Shown: positions 43,625-52,087 of the stretch, piece by piece
Layout of the letters: the number at the start of each line of letters is the position of its first letter
Position numbering within the stretch: the stretch's first letter is position 1
Source of the DNA: Chloroflexi bacterium CFX6
GTDB taxonomy: Bacteria > Chloroflexota > Anaerolineae > Anaerolineales > Villigracilaceae
NCBI GenBank assembly: GCA_030263595.1
Contig: SZPG01000005.1
Coordinates: 1 to 64,000 of the forward strand
DNA: 64,000 bases
Direction of reading: 5' to 3'
Notes under the pieces: generated by a model
The model's database searches: none
What the model was told of the DNA's origin: nothing
Seen by the model: only the letters and a program-made list of their open reading frames with translations
Program-made: the position numbers and the translations under genes

Positions 43625-44803
43625 TTAAACGATTTCCTTTAGAAAACTTTTTCCAATGGGTTGTGGTTCAAGAGAAAACATCTCTGCCAGCGTGCCTGCG
43701 ATGTCGGCTAGAGTTTCGCGGTCGCCGAGGTCCACGCCGTGTTTGATGTTGGGACCGAATGCCAGCAAAGGCACGTACTCACGCGAGTGATCGGTGCCGG
43801 GCGTCGTCGGGTCCACGCCGTGATCTCCGGTGACGATGACCAGATCGCCGGGTTTCAGGCGTCTTTGAATTTCGGGAATGTAACTGTCGAATTGCTCGAG
43901 CGCGTCGGCGTAACCGCGCGGGTCGTTGCGATGACCGTAGATCATATCGAACTCGATCAGGTTGACGAACATCAGGCCTTCGAAATCCTCCTCCAGCAAA
44001 TTCAACGTGACCTCGATGCTTTCCCTGTTGGTCAGCACGTGATTCTTCTTCGTGATGCCCCGGTGGTTGAAGATGTCGTCAATCTTGCCCACGGAGTACA
44101 CGTCCCTGCCCGCGTCCACGAGTTTCTGCATCATGGTGGGATATTCGGGATCGCGCGGATAATCCTTTCGATGGTGCGTTCGTTTGAAATTCTCCGGCGA
44201 ATCGCCCAAAAACGGGCGGGCGATGACGCGCCCGACTCCGTGCTCGCCTTGCAAAATGTCGCGGGCGATCCCGCACATCCTGTACAACTCATTCAACGGA
44301 ATCACTTCCTCGTGCGCGGCGATTTGGAACACGCTGTCCGCAGACGTATAAACGATGGGCTTGCCGCTCTGCACGTGTTCGACGCCCAACTCCTTGAGGA
44401 TCTCGGTTCCCGAAGCGGGCTTGTTGCCAAGCACATCGCGCCCGATCGCCTTGCGGAACGGGTCGAGAACTTCGGGCGGAAAGCCGTTCGGATACGTCGG
44501 GAACGCAACAGGCAGGTAAACGCCCATCATCTCCCAGTGACCGATGACCGTATCCTTGCCCGCCGACTTCGGCTGGAATCTCCCGAACGCGCCCTTCGCA
44601 TTCGGGTTTTCAGGCACGCCCTGAATGGACGTGATGTTGCCCAAACCCAATTCGTACATGTTCGGCGCATTCAACCCGCCGATGGCGCGCGCCACGTTGC
44701 CAAGCGAGTTGCTTCCCACGTCGCCATAGGCCGCGGCATCCGGCGCTTCGCCCGCGCCCACGCCGTCCAACACGATCACGATCATGCGTTTGATCTTGTC
44801 CAT
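43625..44803 (-). CDS. deoB: Phosphopentomutase
   Basis: A 392-residue DeoB, which interconverts ribose (or deoxyribose) 1- and 5-phosphates. The metal-site start RMIVIVLDGVGAGEAPDA, the phospho-Thr region SAGKDTVIGHWEMMG and the C-terminal LVIVTGDHGVDPTTPGTDHS are all intact, as is the insert domain (ASGTEILKELG). Length is normal for the family. The start at 44803 has GGAG 7 nt upstream; the preceding gene ends one base before it. A nucleoside-salvage enzyme between glycan genes is unexpected; it may supply pentose-phosphates, or its place may be accidental. Confidence 0.95.
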   Translation of the reverse strand: MDKIKRMIVIVLDGVGAGEAPDAAAYGDVGSNSLGNVARAIGGLNAPNMYELGLGNITSIQGVPENPNAKGAFGRFQPKSAGKDTVIGHWEMMGVYLPVAFPTYPNGFPPEVLDPFRKAIGRDVLGNKPASGTEILKELGVEHVQSGKPIVYTSADSVFQIAAHEEVIPLNELYRMCGIARDILQGEHGVGRVIARPFLGDSPENFKRTHHRKDYPRDPEYPTMMQKLVDAGRDVYSVGKIDDIFNHRGITKKNHVLTNRESIEVTLNLLEEDFEGLMFVNLIEFDMIYGHRNDPRGYADALEQFDSYIPEIQRRLKPGDLVIVTGDHGVDPTTPGTDHSREYVPLLAFGPNIKHGVDLGDRETLADIAGTLAEMFSLEPQPIGKSFLKEIV

Positions 44804-44804
44804 G

Positions 44805-46151
44805 TTATTCTCCAACCTTGATGAGACGCTGCACGGCGGGAAACTTCACGGAGAGCCGCCCCGCGACATCATACAACGCAAGCCCGGCGAACGGGATCAG
44901 CGTCGCGTCCACCGGCAGGCGGTAGCGGATCAACGTCCACGTGAGGATGTGGACGCCCGAATAGACCAGCGCGAACAGGATCAGGAGTCCCTGCGGGGAG
45001 ACGAGGAGGTTCATAAAGGAGGATGTTTTCCTGATTCCCAAAAACAATCCATACAACATGAACGGCAGGAAGAGTCCGAAACTGCCGATGCGCGAGAGGT
45101 TGCTCAATGTACTTGACTCGGGCGAGTACCAGAACATGAAGTACGGCGGGATGCGGCTCAACGACAACAGGACGTAACGCTTCGGGTCCTGGACCACGAA
45201 CTGGATCCCGCGTCCAAGCAGTTCGCTATCCAAAGCCGCTTCGTCCAAATGACGAACCTCCCCGGGAATCATGGCTTGATAGTCGGAGGTCGGCAGGATC
45301 GGGATGAACTTCGTCTCATAGACGGGATGGTTGCCCCAGAAGAAGGCATACCCGGAGTTCGTGTTGAGCAAAACAAAACGATGAAAACGCGAATAGTTGT
45401 AAAGCGTGATCGGGAGGATGAAGAGAACGATCAGGGCGAAGGATAAAGCCGTCGAAACGATGGGCAATTTCCGGGTAAGGCGGAAGCGGGCGATCCAGAT
45501 CCAAAGGAATAAAAACGGAACGAACAAAAGAAAAACCTGTCGCAGTGTGACCGTAAGTCCGATGGAAATTCCAAGCGCGACGCCGAGTTTGAGGTCGGGT
45601 TTTTGGTCCCGATCATCCGCCAACTGCATCGCGAAGAACAGGCTGAACAAAATGCCCGTGATGTAGAACGGTTCGGTCATCAACGCCGCGCTGTAATAGA
45701 CATAATAGATGTAAATGGATGTGACCGCGGCGGCGACGAGACCGACACTCCTGCCGAAGACTTTTTCGCCGATGCGATACGCGACGTACGGATGCAGGAT
45801 GCCGACGATGACCGCCTGCAAAATCCGCGCCGCAATCGGGTAAACGCCGAAGAGGGAGTATGTGGCGGTGAGATAAAGCGTGTATGGGAAGGACCAATGC
45901 GCTGTGGGTTCGCCCGCGCGGGTGATGGGCCACCATAATTCGCCGAACGTGAAGCCATGACCGCCCAGCACGCGCAAGGCAAGGTTGTGATACGAGACCT
46001 GGTCGAAGATGCCGGGCAGTTCCACCACCTGGTTGCCCATCAGGAGCGCGACCGCGAGCCGCAGGAACACAGAGACGAAAATAATCGCCGTCAAGGGTTG
46101 TGCCTTGATGCGATTCAAGAAGTTGGCGCGGGGTTGACTCTCTCTGCTCAT
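44805..46151 (-). CDS. GT39/ArnT-like membrane glycosyltransferase
   Basis: A 448-residue protein with about eleven membrane helices. The first external loop has LPGIFDQVSYHNLALRVLGG and a GEPTAHWSFPYTLYL segment, similar to the dolichyl-phosphate-mannose-protein mannosyltransferase family (PMT_2). One soluble segment of ~70 residues lies around 290-350. It should use a lipid-phosphate sugar on the external side of the membrane. The stop is one base before the deoB start. The upstream gap is filled with a 74-bp tandem repeat. Confidence 0.8.
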   Translation of the reverse strand: MSRESQPRANFLNRIKAQPLTAIIFVSVFLRLAVALLMGNQVVELPGIFDQVSYHNLALRVLGGHGFTFGELWWPITRAGEPTAHWSFPYTLYLTATYSLFGVYPIAARILQAVIVGILHPYVAYRIGEKVFGRSVGLVAAAVTSIYIYYVYYSAALMTEPFYITGILFSLFFAMQLADDRDQKPDLKLGVALGISIGLTVTLRQVFLLFVPFLFLWIWIARFRLTRKLPIVSTALSFALIVLFILPITLYNYSRFHRFVLLNTNSGYAFFWGNHPVYETKFIPILPTSDYQAMIPGEVRHLDEAALDSELLGRGIQFVVQDPKRYVLLSLSRIPPYFMFWYSPESSTLSNLSRIGSFGLFLPFMLYGLFLGIRKTSSFMNLLVSPQGLLILFALVYSGVHILTWTLIRYRLPVDATLIPFAGLALYDVAGRLSVKFPAVQRLIKVGE

Positions 46152-46157
46152 GAATTC

Positions 46158-46379
46158 TTTTATGCGTACTCGGCGCTCTTCTACGCGGCGTTGCGTATCC
46201 GATGGACGTTAGAGAACGTCCGCTACACGGCTTTTATGCGTACTCGGCGCTCTTCTACGCGGCGCTGCGTATTCGGTGGACGTTAGAGAACGTCCGCTAC
46301 ACGGCTTTTATGCGTACTCGGCGCTCTTCTACGCGGCGTTGCGTATCCGATGGACGTTAGAGAACGTCCGCTACGCTGC
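46158..46379. repeat. 74-bp x 3 tandem array of the GGACGYT repeat family
   Basis: Three copies with a period of exactly 74 bp start at 46158, 46232 and 46306 (TTTTATGCGTACTCGGCGCT each time). Each contains GGACGTT-AGAG-AACGTCC (46204-46221, 46278-46295, 46352-46369). Copies 1 and 3 differ from copy 2 by a few bases. The last copy supplies the TAG stop of the GT4 gene at 46371 within its CGCTACGC segment. The array fills the 219-nt gap between the two genes. Confidence 0.93.
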
Positions 46380-47603
46380 CTCGTAAATCGGTCTCATGGC
46401 AGATAACACAGCCTGCCAATCGTACCGGCTCGCCGCCAGTTCTCTTCCGTTGGTCGCCAGTTTTTCCTGCAACGAAGCGTTTTGCAAAAGTGCGATTGTG
46501 CGGTCGGCAAAATCAGCAGGCGTATCCGCAACGAGAACATCGTGGTCCGGCGTCCCGCGGATGCCTTCCAGCCCGACGGTGGTCGTGACAACAGGCATGG
46601 CGTACGCAAACGCTTCGAGAATGCGGACCCGCATCCCGCCGCCCGCCCGCACCGGCACCACCATCAACGCGCTCTGCTCGAGATACGGGCGGAGGTCGTC
46701 CACATAGCCTGTCACTTCGACGACGCCCGGATTCCGTTCCGCCAGTTCGATAAAATCCTGCGGCGGATTCTTGCCGATGATGGTCAGGGTCGCATCCGGC
46801 ACGCGCTCCTTCACCAGCGGAAACGCCTCGTTGAAGAACCAGCGAATGCCGTCCGCGTTGGGCGGGTAGTGCAGCGTGCCAAGCGTGACGATGTTCTTCG
46901 AGCCGACCTTGCGATTGACCGGACGAAGTTTCTCCGTATCCACCGCGATGGGGATGACCGTGATGGGCGCCTCATGTCCGTCGTTGCGTCCGTTCGAAGA
47001 GCGCAGCGCTTCTTCAAGAAGGTTTCGGTCAATATCGGTTACAGCCAGCACGCGATCCACCGTCCGCAGGAGCCAGCCTTCGTACCGTTTGACGCGCTTC
47101 GCTTCCACTGCAAGGATGGGCTTGAGGAACCAGCGCGCGTTCTCCTGCATCCGCTGCACGATCGTCCACACCGCGTTGTGCGCATCAAAGACGACCTTCG
47201 GCTTTTTGTCCGGGAACGCAGACGCCCCCCGGATCGCGAACTGCGCCATCGTCAACTGGTCGGCGTGAATGAACTGGAAATCGTTCTCCCGAACCAGCCG
47301 GTTCACCGTCTCCTGCATCGGGCGGAGGTCGTCGCGTTCGATCAGGAACGGACGACCCGTGAAATAACTCCGCATCATGTAAAGGGCGTCCGCAATACGC
47401 GACCTTCGGATCGGCACGGCATGGACCGCTTCACATATTTCCTGCAATGCAGGGATGTGTTGCACTTCTTCTGGACGAACAAACGATACGAGGGTTACAG
47501 AATGTCCCTGCCCCGCGAGGGCGCGGATGACGTGATAAGTCTTTACCTTCGGTCCCGCATCGGGAGGAAAGGGAACGATCTGCGTCAGGAAGAGGATTTT
47601 CAT
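46371..47603 (-). CDS. GT4-family glycosyltransferase
   Basis: A 410-residue GT-B enzyme beginning MKILFLTQIVPFPPDAGPKV. The donor-binding half has IVTLGTLHYPPNADGIRWF, VEVTGYVDDLRPYLEQSA and the E-x7-E-like GGGMRVRILEAFAYAMPVV. It is closely similar in layout to the 50921 enzyme, suggesting old duplication. It adds a sugar to the growing lipid-linked chain; donor and linkage are unknown. The stop codon lies in the third 74-bp repeat. Confidence 0.88.
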   Translation of the reverse strand: MKILFLTQIVPFPPDAGPKVKTYHVIRALAGQGHSVTLVSFVRPEEVQHIPALQEICEAVHAVPIRRSRIADALYMMRSYFTGRPFLIERDDLRPMQETVNRLVRENDFQFIHADQLTMAQFAIRGASAFPDKKPKVVFDAHNAVWTIVQRMQENARWFLKPILAVEAKRVKRYEGWLLRTVDRVLAVTDIDRNLLEEALRSSNGRNDGHEAPITVIPIAVDTEKLRPVNRKVGSKNIVTLGTLHYPPNADGIRWFFNEAFPLVKERVPDATLTIIGKNPPQDFIELAERNPGVVEVTGYVDDLRPYLEQSALMVVPVRAGGGMRVRILEAFAYAMPVVTTTVGLEGIRGTPDHDVLVADTPADFADRTIALLQNASLQEKLATNGRELAASRYDWQAVLSAMRPIYEAA

Positions 47604-47615
47604 GGCGGAATTAAA

Positions 47616-47694
47616 TTTTCAGCCACAGATGTTCGCGGATTCGCACGAGGGTACAACCATCCGTGAAAATCCGTGTAATCCGTGGCTGAGAAAA
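47616..47694. repeat. 79-bp inverted-repeat element (CAGCCACAGAT...CCGTGGCTG type)
   Basis: TTTTCAGCCACAGAT at one end and ATCCGTGGCTGAGAAAA at the other form imperfect inverted repeats, with internal ATCCGTGAAAATCCGTGTA direct repeats. The element fills the gap between the GT4 gene and the GT2 stop codon. Similar 'ATCCGTG' elements are widespread in unrelated bacteria. Confidence 0.75.
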
Positions 47695-48651
47695 CTATTT
47701 CAGGTTAAGACACAATCCCATCACGTCCAGGTTCGAGCGCAATTCCTTCTTCGCCTGGTCGTTGCGGCTGGGGATCAAAAATCCAACGCACCAGACCAGC
47801 AGTTTCAACAGGCTCATCACAAAGAACATCGCGCGCAGCAGGAATGTCTTGAAGAAACCATAGTTCTTTTTATAGAACATCATCTTGCCGCGATACACCA
47901 TCCTGCGCCGCTTCCAGCGATCCATGCTGCGACCGCCGAAATGGATGATCGAGGAATTCGGCAGGAAGACCACCTTCCAGCCCGCTTTGTTCAGGCGATA
48001 TTGCAAATCCGCCTCATCGCCATAGATGAAATAACCCTCGTCGAGCAAGCCCACCCGATCCAGCGCGGCGCGGCGCACCAGCAGGCACGCCGAACTCATC
48101 CAGCCGGTCTCCTTGATCTCGTTCGAATCGCCGTGCGACGGATAACCGGGCCACAACATCTCTCCGATGTGCGTCACGATCAGGAACTCCTCCAGCAGGG
48201 TCGAGAACGGCGCATATCCCGACTGAAAGGAACCGTCGGGGTTCAACAACTTCCCCGCCGCCGCGCCAGCCTCGGGGTGCGCATCCAGGTATTCCACCAA
48301 CACATCCAGCGCCGGTCCGTTCACGAGCGTGTCGTTGTTCAACAACAACGCGTAACGTCCGCTCGTCGCTTCGATGCCCTGGTTGCTTGCCTTCCCCAGC
48401 CCCACATTGCCCGCGTTCTGGATCAACTTCACCTGCGGATACTTCTCCGCCAGCATTTGTTGACTTCCGTCCGTCGAACCGTTGTCCACCACCACCACGT
48501 CGAACAAACTCTTCAGCCCGCCCTCGTACAGGGACTTCAAACACGGATCGAGATACGCCTTGTTGTTCCAGCATACCAGCACAATGGACATATCCACGAC
48601 CGATGCATCGCTTCTTTTCCCGACTTCAGCCTGGGTCGCTGTTCCCATCAT
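47695..48651 (-). CDS. GT2-family rhamnosyltransferase-like protein
   Basis: A 318-residue GT-A enzyme of the WbbL type. It has MSIVLVCWNNKAYLDPCLKS, VVVVDNGSTDGSQQM, LLLNNDTLV (DXD equivalent), ETGWMSSACLLVRRAALDRV and FFIYGDEADLQYRLNKAGW-like acidic motif (YGDEADLQYRL). A hydrophobic C-terminal segment near 280-300 may attach it to the membrane. GGGAGGAG lies just upstream, overlapping the stop of the nucleotidyltransferase gene. Confidence 0.87.
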   Translation of the reverse strand: MMGTATQAEVGKRSDASVVDMSIVLVCWNNKAYLDPCLKSLYEGGLKSLFDVVVVDNGSTDGSQQMLAEKYPQVKLIQNAGNVGLGKASNQGIEATSGRYALLLNNDTLVNGPALDVLVEYLDAHPEAGAAAGKLLNPDGSFQSGYAPFSTLLEEFLIVTHIGEMLWPGYPSHGDSNEIKETGWMSSACLLVRRAALDRVGLLDEGYFIYGDEADLQYRLNKAGWKVVFLPNSSIIHFGGRSMDRWKRRRMVYRGKMMFYKKNYGFFKTFLLRAMFFVMSLLKLLVWCVGFLIPSRNDQAKKELRSNLDVMGLCLNLK

Positions 48652-48654
48652 CTT

Positions 48655-49404
48655 TTACTCCTCCCGATACTTTCTATCCAGATCGGCGATCTCCTCGTAA
48701 GTCCCAAGGTCAATGTACGTTCCGTCCTTCACATGGACTCCCCTGAATCTCATCCCCATCGCGATGGCGTCGTTCATGATCTTCGCAAAATCGGAGACGC
48801 CTTCCTCGAACACGCACTGGCGCAAATACTCGGTAAACTTCGGACGCCAGATGATGCACCCCCACATCTCGGTCAGATCGGTCTGCTTCGGTTTGTCAAC
48901 GATCTCGAGGACGCGGTGGTTCCCGTCCATGCGCACCATGCCGAACTTTTCAGGGCGCTCTGTAGTGAACATGCCGAAGATGACGTCGTCTTCCGGGGTC
49001 GCGGCTTCATAGACCCGTTTGAACACATCGTTGGGCTTCATCAGCGTATCCGCCATGCCGAAGAAAACGGTCTTCCCCTTGACGAGGTGATACGCCGCGT
49101 CGAGCGCGTGCGCCAGCCCGGGCGAAGTGGACTTGGTCTTCCCCTCCACCACCTCCTGCACCACGTAACTGATGTCGCAGCCGAAGCGCATCCCGCTCCC
49201 GAAGTAGCCCATCAACTGATGCTTGGTCTCGTTGACCACAAAGACGATGTGCTTCAACCCGGCGTTCGTCAGGTTGTCCACCACGAACTGCGAAATGGGC
49301 TTGTAGTGATTATTGCGAATGACGGGATACAATTCCTTCGGGTACGGCAAACCCAAACGAACGCCTTTCCCCGCCGCGGGGATCAAACCGATCAACTCCT
49401 CCAT
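48655..49404 (-). CDS. Sugar-1-phosphate nucleotidyltransferase
   Basis: A 249-residue NTP-transferase. The signature LIGLIPAAGKGVRLGLPYPK carries the G-x-G-x-R nucleotide loop and the catalytic Lys; PISQFVVDNLTNAGL, VFFGMADTLMKP and WGCIIWRPKFTEYL follow. It is of the RfbA-like short type and makes an NDP-sugar from a sugar 1-phosphate and a nucleotide triphosphate (dTTP, UTP or CTP; not decidable here). It sits beside a rhamnosyltransferase-like gene, so an NDP-deoxysugar precursor is a fair guess, but no RfbB/C/D genes are present in the window. Confidence 0.87.
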   Translation of the reverse strand: MEELIGLIPAAGKGVRLGLPYPKELYPVIRNNHYKPISQFVVDNLTNAGLKHIVFVVNETKHQLMGYFGSGMRFGCDISYVVQEVVEGKTKSTSPGLAHALDAAYHLVKGKTVFFGMADTLMKPNDVFKRVYEAATPEDDVIFGMFTTERPEKFGMVRMDGNHRVLEIVDKPKQTDLTEMWGCIIWRPKFTEYLRQCVFEEGVSDFAKIMNDAIAMGMRFRGVHVKDGTYIDLGTYEEIADLDRKYREE

Positions 49405-49462
49405 AACGACCTCTCTTTGAATTGGTGTGTGTTTGCAGGAAAGATGGAATCCTGCCCTGCAT

Positions 49463-50899
49463 CTATTTCAGGGGACCCGGTCCCTGTTCCCTCGAATCGA
49501 CCGGAGCCGTCTTCTGGTTCACGAGGTAGATCTGCTCGAGGCTGATCAACCCGCCGAAGAAGATCCACGGCAGGACGCTGGCGCGCACGCCGTCCAGCCC
49601 GATGTTGTAGGCGAACGGCAGCAGCCAGTCCACCAGGAACGCCGCCATCAGCGAACCGAACACCCCGGCAAAGACGCCGTAGGCGTATGCCTTCGCGAAT
49701 CCTTCGGGCAGTTGGTTCATCAATCTGTATGCCAGGCGTCCGACCTCGAACAGGATCCACAGGAAGCACGCCAGCCCCAGGATGCCGGTCTGGGCGATGA
49801 TGTCCACGAACTGGCTGTGAGAGTTGAACTTGATGGAATAGCCGCGTATGCTGAATATCTTCGCATACCAGTAATAGTTCGAGAACCCAAGCCCGATGAT
49901 CGGACTGACGCGGGCGATGTCCAGGACCACGATCCAGGCGTCCACGCGCGTGCCCCAACTATACTGGTCGGTGGAGATCAGGTCCTGCGCCAGGTAGATC
50001 GCAACCGCCGCCACGAACGGGATGAAGAACGGCACCACTTTCCTGAACTTCCATCCCGCCAGGACCGCCGCCGTCACCCCCGCAGGCACCCAGCCGGATT
50101 TCCAGTCACTCTGCTGGACGAGGGCAACGAAGAAGGTCAAAGCGACGACCCCGTACAAAACGGCGCGGGCGCGCAGGGTAAGGTGGTTGTTGTAGATCGC
50201 CTGGCTCAACGGAAGCGCGACCAGCCACAACCAGAACATGCTGTTGGCATACACGCCGTGCGCGTAAATACGGTCCACGACATCCAGATGAAGGGTGCGC
50301 CCAAGCACGTAGATAAATCCCAGCCCGATGAACGCCCAGACGATGATCTTGAGCCACTTGACCTCCTGGATCACGTTCGCGGTCATGATCATGGCAAGCA
50401 CCAGGAAGAAGTAGATGGCAAACCCGCCGATCTGCGCGTCAATGGGCGCCTGGTTGGCGAAGATGAACCAGGGGATCTGTCCCATTGCAAAGGCGACGAC
50501 GCACACGATCAGCATGTAACCCGCCGGGCGGATGGGACGCGACTTCACGAACTCGAATTTGCGTCTGACCACGAACATGTCCATCAGCCACAGGACGGTC
50601 ATCAGGATCAGGGTCAGGATGGAGGCGTTGAATCCGCCGGGTCCTTTGACGGGGACGAACATCCCGCCCAGGAAGAGCAGGAGGAACCCCAGGTTGGGAT
50701 AGCGCAACAGGGCAAGGAAACCGGCCGTCCCCGCCACCGCGCCAGCCAGCGCCATCAGAACCGTCATGGACCCCCAATACGCGGCGGCGACGCTGATCAA
50801 CACGACAGCCAGGATGATCCCGTACTGGATCCACCTCATGCTGATGATGATGCGGCGGTCTATGATGGAGAATATCTTCAGGTGAAAATCAACGTTCAT
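49463..50899 (-). CDS. O-antigen ligase/polymerase-like membrane protein
   Basis: A 478-residue protein with ten or more helices. A large external loop near residues 325-390 holds the ligase-type signature: SPIIGLGFSNYYWYA and FNSHSQFVDIIAQTGILGL (Wzy_C/WaaL 'H-S-x-F/Y' motif). It joins or polymerises lipid-linked glycans on the outer face of the membrane. In a locus that also has an ABC exporter, it may act as the ligase to a lipid or protein acceptor. The ATG at 50899 is preferred over a TTG seven codons upstream. The C-terminus is soluble (DSREQGPGPLK). Confidence 0.85.
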   Translation of the reverse strand: MNVDFHLKIFSIIDRRIIISMRWIQYGIILAVVLISVAAAYWGSMTVLMALAGAVAGTAGFLALLRYPNLGFLLLFLGGMFVPVKGPGGFNASILTLILMTVLWLMDMFVVRRKFEFVKSRPIRPAGYMLIVCVVAFAMGQIPWFIFANQAPIDAQIGGFAIYFFLVLAMIMTANVIQEVKWLKIIVWAFIGLGFIYVLGRTLHLDVVDRIYAHGVYANSMFWLWLVALPLSQAIYNNHLTLRARAVLYGVVALTFFVALVQQSDWKSGWVPAGVTAAVLAGWKFRKVVPFFIPFVAAVAIYLAQDLISTDQYSWGTRVDAWIVVLDIARVSPIIGLGFSNYYWYAKIFSIRGYSIKFNSHSQFVDIIAQTGILGLACFLWILFEVGRLAYRLMNQLPEGFAKAYAYGVFAGVFGSLMAAFLVDWLLPFAYNIGLDGVRASVLPWIFFGGLISLEQIYLVNQKTAPVDSREQGPGPLK

Positions 50900-50920
50900 G
50901 GCGCACAAGACCTGCGGCAA

Positions 50921-52087
50921 TTATCGCCGAAAGACCTCATTCATCAACCTCGAATAATCGGCAAACGCCCTCCCCCAATTGTACTTTTCCTCCACCAGCA
51001 GGCTGGCGTTCCCAGCCAGGCGGCGGCGCAGTTTTTCATCCGTCAACAATCTTATAACACAATCCGCAAATTGCGCGGGCGAATCCGCCAGGAGCAGATG
51101 TTCCCCGTCCGCCGCGTCCAACCCCTCCGCCCCCTTCGACGTGGCGACCACAGGCGTTCCGAGCGCCATCGCCTCGAGGATCTTCAGGCGCGTCCCGCCC
51201 CCGCTCAGAAGCGGCGCGAGGCTGATCGCGCCGGAGGCGATCAGCGGCTTGACGTCCTCCACGAAACCAGCCAAGGTGATATTTCTGGAGGGCGGCAGGG
51301 GAAGGTTCGCGTGATCGCCTGTGACGATCAAATGCGCGTCGGGCGCCTTCTCCAGGATCAACGGGAAGACTTCGCCCACGAACCAGGACATCGCCTCGTA
51401 ATTTGCGTCGTACGTGAACGAACCCGTGAAGATCAAAGTGTTCGTTTTTTTCTCCACCTTGACGCTGCCGTATTCCTCCATGTTCAGGCAGTTCGGAATG
51501 ACCTCCACCGCTCCGGCGAAGCGCGGAAAGTTTCGCGCGAGCAGTTGACCTTCCCGTTCGGAGACGACCGTGCAAGCCCGGAAAGAGTCGAGGAGTTGGG
51601 AAAGGTACAGGCGGAGTTTGAACCAGGTCAGGGCGTGTCTGACGCGCATCCTTCCCTCCGCAGAAAAAGCCCGGTCGTGGAACAATCCGATCTCGAACTC
51701 CTCGAAGACCGCAGGGACATTTTTGAAATGTGGATAATACGCCGCCATCTGCAGCTGCGAGGCGATGACCAGGTCGTATTGTTCTTCGTTCAGCGTTTCT
51801 GTGATCGCCCCCGCCATTTCGGGAGAGAAGGTATCCACGATGGAACGCGGCTCGAGGCTGAACGCCGCGAGGCGGGCGCGGATATTGTTGGGGTCGAACT
51901 CACGCCACGGGACGACCCTGACCTTCGAGCAGATCTTTTTGACCTCGGGCGCTTCGGGCTGATCCGCAAAACTGAGCAGGGTCAGGCTGTGACGTTGACC
52001 CAGTCCGCGCAGCAGGTTGTAGATGCGGATCTTCGAGCCGTTGTTCATCGGGTAGGGGAACCAGCGCGAGAGAAAGAGAATCTTCAT
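50921..52087 (-). CDS. GT4-family glycosyltransferase
   Basis: A 388-residue GT-B enzyme. It starts MKILFLSRWFPYPMNNGSKI and contains TLIFTGSFTYDANYEAMSWF, ITLAGFVEDVKPLIASGA and the GT4 site GGGTRLKILEAMALGTPVV with LLLADSPAQFAD. It is of the exosortase-associated sugar-transferase subgroup. The ATG overlaps the stop of the 52084 gene (ATGA), so the two are coupled. Confidence 0.9.
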   Translation of the reverse strand: MKILFLSRWFPYPMNNGSKIRIYNLLRGLGQRHSLTLLSFADQPEAPEVKKICSKVRVVPWREFDPNNIRARLAAFSLEPRSIVDTFSPEMAGAITETLNEEQYDLVIASQLQMAAYYPHFKNVPAVFEEFEIGLFHDRAFSAEGRMRVRHALTWFKLRLYLSQLLDSFRACTVVSEREGQLLARNFPRFAGAVEVIPNCLNMEEYGSVKVEKKTNTLIFTGSFTYDANYEAMSWFVGEVFPLILEKAPDAHLIVTGDHANLPLPPSRNITLAGFVEDVKPLIASGAISLAPLLSGGGTRLKILEAMALGTPVVATSKGAEGLDAADGEHLLLADSPAQFADCVIRLLTDEKLRRRLAGNASLLVEEKYNWGRAFADYSRLMNEVFRR

